Origin: an uncultured Gemmatimonadota bacterium
Lineage (GTDB): Bacteria; Latescibacterota; UBA2968; UBA8231
NCBI GenBank assembly: GCA_903893785.1
Contig: CAITNQ010000292.1
Coordinates: 1-35,409 of the forward strand
DNA length: 35,409 bases
Reading direction: 5' to 3'
Position 1 is the stretch's first letter. Every line of letters begins with the position of its first letter. Of the stretch, positions 1 through 7,900 are shown one piece after another. Below the pieces are notes generated by a model. It saw only the letters and a list, made by a program, of their open reading frames with translations, ran no database searches and was not told where the DNA came from. The position numbers and the translations under genes were made by a program.

Positions 1-1264
1 CGGGCGGCCCCAACTGACCGGCACGGTGGCTGCGGTGGCGGCGTTGTTGCTGCTGGGGGGCGCGGTGGGGAAATCGGGGCAGATTCCTCTGCAGGTGTGG
101 CTGCCGGACGCCATGGCCGGGCCAACCCCCGTCAGCGCGCTCATCCACGCCGCCACCATGGTGACGGCCGGCGTGTACCTGGTTGCCCGTCTCCACCCGC
201 TGTACGATGCCGTGCCGTCGGTGCAGGCCGTCGTGGCCGTGGTCGGCGCCCTCACCTTGCTGGTGGCCGGGTTCAGTGCCCTGGCACAGCGCGACATCAA
301 GCGCATCCTGGCCTACTCAACCATCAGCCAGATCGGGTACATGTTTGTCGCCCTGGGTGTCGGCGCGTGGCCGGCAGCCATCTTCCATTTCTTCACGCAT
401 GCCCTGTTCAAGGCGCTGCTGTTCATGGCGGCCGGGGCCATCATCGTCTCGCTGCACCACGAGCAGGACATCTTCCGCATGGGGCAGTTGCGCCGACGCC
501 TGCCACTGGTGTTTTGGACCTTCCTGGCGGGCGCGGCGTCGCTGTCCGCGTTGCCGTTGATCAGCTCTGGGTTCTACAGCAAGGACCTGATTCTCTGGTC
601 GGCGCTGGCCGCCCCGTCGGGGTCGGTGTGGTTGTGGACGGCAGGGGTGCTCGGGGCTCTGTTGACCGCACTGTACACTTCCCGCCTGGTCCGGGTGGTC
701 TTCTTCGGTGACGCGGTGGGGCAGGTGGTGCACACGCCCGGGCGCGCCATGGGGGTGCCCCTGGTGGTGCTGGCCGTGCTGTCGACCGCGGCCGGCCTGC
801 TGCAGTTGCCTCGTACGCTTGGCGATGCACCGTCGTTCACCCGCTTCCTGGCCCCGGCTGGCGAGTTGCCCGAGCACTACTCGGTAGCCGTGGAAATGGC
901 GCAACAGGCCTTCGTGACGCTGGTTGTGTTGGGCGGTGCGGCCGCCGCCTGGTGGTGGTACGGCAGCGCGCCCGAGCGGCGGGAGCGGTGGAATGCGGCG
1001 CCGGTGGGACGTGTCCTGGGCCGTCTGGCGGCCGCCGGGTGCGGTTTCGACTGGGTCTATGAGCGCCTGGTGGTCAACCCCTATGTGGCCCTGGCGCGAG
1101 TCCTGTCCACCGATCGGGTGGCGACTTGGTACCGCGGCCTCGCCTGGAGCTGCGTCGGGGTTTCGGGCTGGCTGTCCGGGGCGCACAACGGGCTGCTGCG
1201 GTGGTACCTGCTGGCCATGGCAGCCGGCGCTGCGGTGGTCGTGGCACTGGCGGTGGCCCAATGA
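1..1264 (+). CDS. nuoL: NADH-quinone oxidoreductase subunit L, 5' partial
   Basis: This is the C-terminal two thirds of the proton-pumping antiporter-like subunit L of respiratory complex I. The frame is open to the left edge, so the start lies outside the window. About 420 residues are visible, against about 610 for a full subunit. The family hallmarks are intact: the GKSGQIPLQVWLPDAM stretch leading into GPTPVSALIHAATMV, and the FHFFTHALFKALLF helix with its conserved His and Lys of the proton path. The C-terminal part carries further hydrophobic helices and ends with one last helix, as expected for the lateral arm of NuoL. The stop overlaps the nuoM start as ATGA, so the genes are translationally coupled. 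Identification is secure from motifs and the L-M-N gene order. Confidence 0.96.
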   Translation, partial: GRPQLTGTVAAVAALLLLGGAVGKSGQIPLQVWLPDAMAGPTPVSALIHAATMVTAGVYLVARLHPLYDAVPSVQAVVAVVGALTLLVAGFSALAQRDIKRILAYSTISQIGYMFVALGVGAWPAAIFHFFTHALFKALLFMAAGAIIVSLHHEQDIFRMGQLRRRLPLVFWTFLAGAASLSALPLISSGFYSKDLILWSALAAPSGSVWLWTAGVLGALLTALYTSRLVRVVFFGDAVGQVVHTPGRAMGVPLVVLAVLSTAAGLLQLPRTLGDAPSFTRFLAPAGELPEHYSVAVEMAQQAFVTLVVLGGAAAAWWWYGSAPERRERWNAAPVGRVLGRLAAAGCGFDWVYERLVVNPYVALARVLSTDRVATWYRGLAWSCVGVSGWLSGAHNGLLRWYLLAMAAGAAVVVALAVAQ

Positions 1265-2922
1265 CCGCGCTGCTGCTTGTCCTGCTGCCGTTGGGCGGTG
1301 GCCTGCTGGCCGGGCTTGCGTCCTGCTGGGGTCCGCAACGGCCGCGCCAGGTGTCGCTGCTGTTCCTGGGGCTGTGGCTCAGTCTGCTGGCGGTGATCGG
1401 CGTTGACGCCGGCACTGCCGCGGGCCGTTGGGCGCTGGCGTACCAAGCCCCGTGGATTCCCTGGCTGGGGGCCAGCCTGCACCTGGTAATCGACGGTCTG
1501 GGCCTGATCATGCTGGGTCTGACCGCGCTCCTGGGCGCGATCGGCGTGGCGGTCTCACGGCGGGACGCCGGCGACCGCCCCGGCACCTTCTATTTCTGCT
1601 ATCTGGCGACCCTGGCCGGCCTGGCCGCAGTGTTCGCGGCCGCTGACCTGCTGGTGTTCTTCGTCGCCTACGAGGCCATGCTGGCGCCCATGTTCGTGCT
1701 CATCGCCGCCTGGGGCGACCCGGATCAGGACCGCACCGGGGCAGCAACGCGCTTCCTGGTGTTCACCCAAGCCGGTGGGCTGCTCCTGCTGGCGGCGATC
1801 CTTGGCCTGGTGCTGTCCGGCGACCAGTTCACCTTGGACTACCCGGGGCTGCTCGGTCGGTCGATACCGGCTGCGGCCGGGACCGCCCTGCTGGCCTGCC
1901 TGGTGCTGGCTTTTGCCGTGAAACTGCCGTTGGTGCCCCTGCACGGCTGGCAGCCCGGTGCCTACGCCGCGGTGCCGGCCAGTGTCGGTATCGTGCTGTC
2001 GGGCGTCATGGCCAAGACCGGTGGATACGGCATGCTCCGTCTGGTGATCCCGCTGCTGCCGGAGACGGCGCAGGCGTGGGCCGGGTGGGTCATGGCCTGG
2101 GCGGCAGGTAGTATCGTTTTCGGTGCGGTGGTGGCCTTCTCCTGCCACGACCTGCGGCGGTTCATTGCCTACTCGGGCATCAGCCACCTCGGCTTTGTCG
2201 TGTTGGGAGCCTTCGCGGGCAACGAGTGGGCGTACCGCGGCGCCGTGGTGCAGATGGTCTGCCATGGACTGACCGCTGCCGGGTTGTTCATCCTGGCCGC
2301 CTGGCTCGAGGAGCACGCGGGCACGCGCGACCTGCGTCTGATCGGCGGCCTGCGCCAACTGGCCCCACGCACGGGTGCCTTCGGGCTGGTGGTGTTCATG
2401 GCTGCCGTGGGTCTGCCTGGCCTGGGCAGCTTTGTCGGCGAGTTCCTCGTTCTCCTGGGAGTTTACCAGGTTGCCCCGTGGCTGGCGGCGATCGCCTGCC
2501 TCGGCCCCGTGCTGGCAGCCGCCTATGCCCTCCGTCTGCTGCAGCACGTGTTCTTCGGCCCGCCCAGCGCGCCTGCCAGTATTGCCGATCTGCGCGGGTG
2601 GGCGGGCGCGGCGGCCGTGGCGGTGGTGTTGGCGTTGCTGTGGGTGGGGTGGTACCCCCAGCCGCTGCTGCGCCTTGCGGACCGTAGCCGCTCGGTGCTG
2701 GCGGCGCCCGCCTCGCCGCGGCGACCCGGAGGCCCGCGCGGGCACAGCGGGGCAGGGATGCCGCCCCACACGGGGGCCATGCCGGACCACTCGGCGGCGG
2801 GTACCGCTGCCGGGGCCGTGCCGCAGCATCCGGCCGCCGAGGCCCCGGGCGGGGCGGTGCCGCAGCATCCGCCCGCGGCCGCTCACCAAGGGCATGGCGC
2901 CGACCAAGGAGACGACCGGTGA
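1261..2922 (+). CDS. nuoM: NADH-quinone oxidoreductase subunit M with His/Pro/Ala-rich tail
   Basis: This is the second antiporter-like membrane subunit of complex I (553 residues). The ATG at 1261 overlaps the nuoL stop. Key ionisable residues are visible: Glu138 in FFVAYEAMLAPMF, Lys221 before LPLVPLHGW, Lys252 in VMAKTGGYG, and the YSGISHLGF helix. Two things are odd. After HGW at 228-230 the usual LPDAH-type segment reads QPGAY, so its Asp and His are lost, whereas the equivalent loops in nuoL and nuoN look normal. Residues about 485-553 form a low-complexity tail rich in Pro, Ala, Gly and seven His, in which GAVPQHP occurs twice. Family members normally end shortly after the last helix. 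The tail is an extension of unknown role. The gene overlaps nuoN by four bases. Confidence 0.94.
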   Translation: MTALLLVLLPLGGGLLAGLASCWGPQRPRQVSLLFLGLWLSLLAVIGVDAGTAAGRWALAYQAPWIPWLGASLHLVIDGLGLIMLGLTALLGAIGVAVSRRDAGDRPGTFYFCYLATLAGLAAVFAAADLLVFFVAYEAMLAPMFVLIAAWGDPDQDRTGAATRFLVFTQAGGLLLLAAILGLVLSGDQFTLDYPGLLGRSIPAAAGTALLACLVLAFAVKLPLVPLHGWQPGAYAAVPASVGIVLSGVMAKTGGYGMLRLVIPLLPETAQAWAGWVMAWAAGSIVFGAVVAFSCHDLRRFIAYSGISHLGFVVLGAFAGNEWAYRGAVVQMVCHGLTAAGLFILAAWLEEHAGTRDLRLIGGLRQLAPRTGAFGLVVFMAAVGLPGLGSFVGEFLVLLGVYQVAPWLAAIACLGPVLAAAYALRLLQHVFFGPPSAPASIADLRGWAGAAAVAVVLALLWVGWYPQPLLRLADRSRSVLAAPASPRRPGGPRGHSGAGMPPHTGAMPDHSAAGTAAGAVPQHPAAEAPGGAVPQHPPAAAHQGHGADQGDDR

Positions 2923-4364
2923 CCGCCGCCGACCTGCTGGGCCTGTCGCCCTACATAGCCCTGTACGCGGCCGCTACCCTGGTCATGGTGGGTGTGGCCA
3001 TCCGCCGTCGCGCGACCGTGAGCTGGGCCCTGGCAGCGGTTGGTCTGGTGCTGGCGATCGGCTTCCTGCTGGCGGCGGAGCCCCTGGCACCGCATCGCGT
3101 GACTCCGCTTCTGGTGGTGGACCGCTACGCCCTGTTCTACGCCGCGCTGGTGTTCGGCGCCGCCCTCGTGGTCGTCCTGCTGAGCCGCTCCTATCTGGAC
3201 TGCCGCCCATGCCTGGCCGATGAATTCTACCTCCTGGTGCTGCTGGCCACGGCGGGTGCAGGGATCATGGCCGCCAGCCGCCATTTCGCCGCATTCTACC
3301 TGGGGCTGGAGGTGTTGAGCACGTCGCTGTACGCCCTCGTCGGGTACCGCTGCGGCAGTCGCCGGTCGATCGAGGCGGCCACTAAGTACCTGGTGCTGGC
3401 CGCCGCTGCGGCGGCCTTTTTGCTCTTCGGCGCTGCGCTGGTGTACGCCGAGGTCGGTTCTCTCTCTTTCGCCCACGTGGTTGCCGCCGGCCCGCAGTTG
3501 GCCCACAGCAACGTGGCTCTGGCGGGCCTGGCCCTGATCATCGTGGGCCTGGGGTTCAAGCTCTCGGTTGTGCCTTTCCACATGTGGACCTCGGACGTGT
3601 ACGAAGGCGCGCCGGCGCCAGTGGCCGCCTACCTGGCCACGGTGGCCAAGGCCGCGGTGTTCGCCCTGCTCCTGCGTTACCTGCATGCCGTACCCGGCGC
3701 ATCTTACCCGTCTCTGGAGTTGGCGCTGTCGCTGCTGGCGGTGGCCTCGATGTTCGTCGGCAACCTGCTGGCGCTGCGCCAGCAGAACCTGAAGCGCCTG
3801 CTTGCCTATTCATCGGTGGCGCACCTGGGCTATCTGCTGACCGTGTACCAAGCCGCGAATACGGCGGCAGTCGAGGCCATCACGGTGTACCTGGTGACCT
3901 ATGTCGTGGCCAGTCTGGGAGCCTTCGGGGTCGTCACCATACTTTCGTCGCAGTCAGGCGACCGCGAAGTCGACTCGCTGGCAGACTACCGCGGCCTGTT
4001 CTTCCGTCGCCCGGCCCTGGCGGGCGTACTGGCCGTGATGCTGCTGTCACTGGCTGGCGTGCCGCTGACCGTCGGGTTCCTGGGTAAGTTCTACGCGATC
4101 ACGGTGGGCGTGGCGGCCCAGCTGTGGTGGCAGACCGGCGCCCTCGTCATCAACAGCGTCATTGGCTTGGTATATTACCTCAGAGTCGTCAACATCATGG
4201 CCGAACCGGTGCCTGACCGAGTCATCGCCGAACCCGACCCGGCCTGCCGCTGCCGGCTGGGCACCGCGACGGTGGCGTGTCTGGCCCTGGTGGTGGTGGT
4301 TCTGGGGGTGTATCCGGCGCCGCTGGTGGAGGTGGTCAGAGGACTGCTGCCACCGGCCCCCTGA
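2919..4364 (+). CDS. nuoN: NADH-quinone oxidoreductase subunit N
   Basis: This is the third antiporter-like subunit of complex I, 481 residues, the normal family length. The GTG at 2919 lies in a GTGA overlap with the nuoM stop and places MTAADLLGLSPYIAL at the N-terminus just before the first helix. Diagnostic stretches are FYLGLEVLSTSLYAL with the conserved Glu, GFKLSVVPFHMWTSDVYEGAP with the Lys and the discontinuous helix, and the LKRLLAYSSVAHLGY helix. It completes the L-M-N order typical of the distal end of nuo operons. No terminator-like hairpin follows, and the next small gene begins 22 bases after the stop, so it is probably co-transcribed. Confidence 0.95.
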   Translation: MTAADLLGLSPYIALYAAATLVMVGVAIRRRATVSWALAAVGLVLAIGFLLAAEPLAPHRVTPLLVVDRYALFYAALVFGAALVVVLLSRSYLDCRPCLADEFYLLVLLATAGAGIMAASRHFAAFYLGLEVLSTSLYALVGYRCGSRRSIEAATKYLVLAAAAAAFLLFGAALVYAEVGSLSFAHVVAAGPQLAHSNVALAGLALIIVGLGFKLSVVPFHMWTSDVYEGAPAPVAAYLATVAKAAVFALLLRYLHAVPGASYPSLELALSLLAVASMFVGNLLALRQQNLKRLLAYSSVAHLGYLLTVYQAANTAAVEAITVYLVTYVVASLGAFGVVTILSSQSGDREVDSLADYRGLFFRRPALAGVLAVMLLSLAGVPLTVGFLGKFYAITVGVAAQLWWQTGALVINSVIGLVYYLRVVNIMAEPVPDRVIAEPDPACRCRLGTATVACLALVVVVLGVYPAPLVEVVRGLLPPAP

Positions 4365-4386
4365 GGCCAAGGAGCGGGGGACGCCA

Positions 4387-4722
4387 GTGGAAACCGCATT
4401 CATGCTGCTGACCGTGGTGCTGATGGCGGCCGTGGTTATCGCCAAGCTGTTGGCGGTGCGGTCGCTGCAGTCCCTGCGGGCAGAAATCTTGGGCGTACGC
4501 GCTGAAGGGCGCCCGGTCCGCGATCGGCTGAACCTCGCCCAGGCACAGCGGCAGGCGGTCAATGCGCAGAAGCTGGCCCTGGAACAGAAGGCGGCGCGTC
4601 TGGAGCGCGAACTCCGCGGCGTGCACCGGGAGTTGAGGGCCCTGCGCGAAGAAGAGGAACACCGGACCGCCAAAGCCCAGCAGGACGAACAGGGACTGGC
4701 GGCGCCGCCCCCGTCCGCCTGA
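4387..4722 (+). CDS. small membrane-anchored coiled-coil protein, unknown function
   Basis: This encodes 111 residues that I do not recognise as a named family. I chose the GTG at 4387 because an AAGGAG ribosome site lies at about 4370-4375 with good spacing, and because it puts a single hydrophobic helix (about residues 3-22, ending VIAKLLAV) at the N-terminus. Residues about 27-95 are strongly charged and heptad-like, rich in Leu, Arg, Glu, Gln and Lys with no Pro inside, which predicts a long coiled coil. The tail is Ala/Pro-rich. Its position 22 bases after nuoN suggests it belongs to the nuo transcript. It could be an assembly or stabilising factor or an unrelated passenger; that is inference only. 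About 200 bases without a visible gene follow, up to the convergent kinase. Confidence 0.65.
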   Translation: METAFMLLTVVLMAAVVIAKLLAVRSLQSLRAEILGVRAEGRPVRDRLNLAQAQRQAVNAQKLALEQKAARLERELRGVHRELRALREEEEHRTAKAQQDEQGLAAPPPSA

Positions 4723-4926
4723 GGGCGGCGGGCGACCGCGGGTGGCCGCACTGTGTCGGCAGTCCTGCGCGGCGCCAGCCCGTAGCGGCCGCCGACCGGC
4801 TGTGGCGGTGGCCTGCTGTGGCGCGCGTGAGCAGGCCGTTCGCTGGTGGCACAGAGGTCCTGGCCTCAGCCTTCCGGGCTGGCCTTGGTTCGGCCCTGCC
4901 CGCCGCGGGCGCCGCCAGGCCCTACC

Positions 4927-7900
4927 TCAGCCGCGTGCCTGATCAGCCCAGGCCGCCCCACCGACGCGCCCGATCGCCGCCAACAGATCCTGCCGCCGCA
5001 CGGGCTTGGGCACGTATTCGTCCATGCCGCTGTCCAGGCATGCCTGTCGGTCTTCGGCCATGGCTCCTGCCGTCAGGCCGATGATGGGCAGGTGGCGTCC
5101 GCTCCCCTGTTCCTGCTGACGGTACCGCTGGGTGGCCTCCAGTCCCCCCATCTCCGGCATCTGGACGTCCATCAGCACCAGGTCCCATTCGGTTCCCTGC
5201 AGCCGCTCCAGGGCCTCCCGGCCATTGCCGGCCAGGGCCACCTCGTAACCGGCCGCCTCCAGCACGCGGCTGACCACGAGTTGATTGACGGGATTGTCTT
5301 CCACCACCAGGATGCGGCGTTTGCCGGCCGGCGGCAGGTCACCCGGCACCGGGGCGGCCGGCAGCACTGGTTGGGCCAGCGCCAGACGCATGGCGCCTTC
5401 GAGCTCGGCGCGGGTGGCGGGTTTGCGCAGCGACTGGCGTACAGCATAGGCGATTGCCGACGGTTTCGCGGCGCCGCCCGGCGGCAGCGCCACCAGGATC
5501 TGGCAGAACGGACCGCCGGGATCTGTGTTCAGATGGTCCTCAGGCCGGGTGCCGTCGCTCCAGGGCGTCTGGCTGGCCAGCAGTATCAGCCCGAAAGGGC
5601 GGCCCTGCTGTGTGGCGTCGCGCACGGCGGCCAACGCCCCAGCTGCCGTCGCTGCCGTGACCACTTCGGCGCCTGCCTGATTCGCGGCTTCGCCGAGCGC
5701 CTGCCCCTCCCCGGTGTCGCCGTCGACGACCAGCAGGCGCGTGGCCGCCAGTTCGGCCGCACCGGGTCCGGTGCCCGTGTCGGGTACGCCCAGTTCAAGG
5801 CACACCCAGAAGGTACTGCCCTGCCCGAGTTGGCTCTCCACGCCGATCGAGCCCCCCAGGCGCTGGACCAGTTGGGACGTGATCGTCAGGCCCAGTCCGG
5901 TGCCCCCGAACCGCCGTGTCATGGACGTGTCTGCCTGCGTAAAGGCGGCGAAGATGGCCGTGAGTCGGTCGGCCGGGATGCCAATGCCCGTGTCCACCAC
6001 CGTAATCCGGAGTTGCACGCGCTGCGGGCCGGGGTGGCCCTGTGCGGCGACGCGGACGGTTACCGTACCGGCCGGCGTGAATTTCACCGCGTTGCCGACC
6101 AGGTTGAGCAGGATCTGCCGCAGGCGCACCGGATCGCCTTCCACGCACGCCGGCACGTCGTCATCGATCCGGTACGTCAGCTGCACGCCTTTGGCTTCGG
6201 CACGCAGCGACATGATCCGCGCCACTGCGTCGACCACCTCCCAGATGAGATAGGGGATGCGCTCGCAGTCCAGCCGGCCGGCCTCGATCTTGGACAGGTC
6301 GAGGATATCATTCAAGATGCCCATCAGCGCCGACGCCGAAGCGTCGATGTGGCGCAGCCAGGTGCGTCGCGTCGGATCGCTGTCGTGGGTCAGGAGCAGC
6401 TCCACCAGGCCCAGAATGCCATTCATCGGGGTCCGGATCTCGTGGCTCATGTTGGCCAGGAACTCGCTCTTGCTGCGGTTGGCGGTTTCGGCCGCCTGTC
6501 TGGCCCGCTCGGCGCTGCGGGCATGCCGTGCCACCATGAACGCCAGCAGCGCTCCCATGGCGACCGTGATCCCTATGCCGCTCCACAGGGCTACTTGTCC
6601 CAGTGGCCAGCGGACCTCCAGGTCCACGCGCGCCGGCACGGGTGAGCGGCCCAGATCGCGGTCGATGGCCTCGACCTCAAAGGCGTAACGGCCGGTCGGC
6701 AGGTCAGTGTACTCGACCTGGGGCTCGCCGGTCTGCCGCCACGTGTCGTCCCAACCGCGCAGCCGGTACCGGTACAGCATGGCTTCGGGCGGGGTGCGGA
6801 AGGAAAGGCCCAGGAAAGAAATGGCGATCCGTGAATGGGAGCGCGGATAACTCACGGTGGTGACCGGCCCCAGGTGGCGGTCAGTGGCCACGTCAGTGAT
6901 CACTACGGGCGGCTGCGAAGCAACCGGCAGGTAGTTGACTACGCCGCCGCCCCAGGTGCCCAGCCAGACCGTGCCGTCGCGCGCGGGCAGCACGGCAGAA
7001 ACCACTTCCTCCGGCAGGCCGTCACGCTGCAGCAGACTCTGGAAGGTCGTGCCGTCGAACTGCGTGGCGCCTCCCGAGGTGGCTGCCCAGAGAACCCCGC
7101 GGTGGTCGCGAGCCAGACCGCGCACATTGTCGTGTGCCAGCCCATCGCGGACCGTGAACACGGTCACCTTGCCGTCCTCGTAACGTGCCAGGCCCGCCTG
7201 TTCCATTCCTAGCCACAGCCGGCCCGGGCCGTCGGCCATGAGCACCCGCGGGTTGTTGTTGGGCAAGCCGTCAGCCCGGGTGAGCCGGCCCTGCACCGCG
7301 CCGTCGAACAGCGTCAACCCGGTATCCCAGGTGCTCACCCAGAGATCGTCAGTGCCGGCTTCGGCCAGATCGACCACGGTGTTCAGGGGCAGGCCATTGG
7401 CGGTGGTGTAGGCGGTGAAGTGATTGCCGTCGCGCCGCACCAAACCTCCCGTGGTGGCGGCCCACAGGCGTCCGCCATGGTCCTGCAGCAGGGCGTTGAC
7501 CACCTCCAAGGGCAGGCCTTCGCGCGTCGTATAACGGGTGAAGGCACGGCCATCGTAGCGCCCCAGACCGCGCCACGTGGCCACCCACAGAGCCCCGTCC
7601 CGGTCCTCCAGCAGGTCGCGCACCCGGTCGTCGGGCATGCCTTGCGCCGTGCGGTAGGTGGTGATCTGGCCGCCGGCGACACGGCTCAGCCCGCCGTCTG
7701 TCCCGACCCACAGAGCGCCTTGCCGGTCCTCAAGCAGACACGTCACCAGGTCACTGGCCAGTCCATCGGCCTCGGTCACCCGGGCAAATCCGCCGGCATC
7801 CGCCCGCGCCAGGTGATTGGCCGTGGCGATCCAGACATTGCCCTCGCGGTCCTCGCCCAACGCGTTGACAAGCTCGTTGCCTCCGATCGTGCGCACCGGG

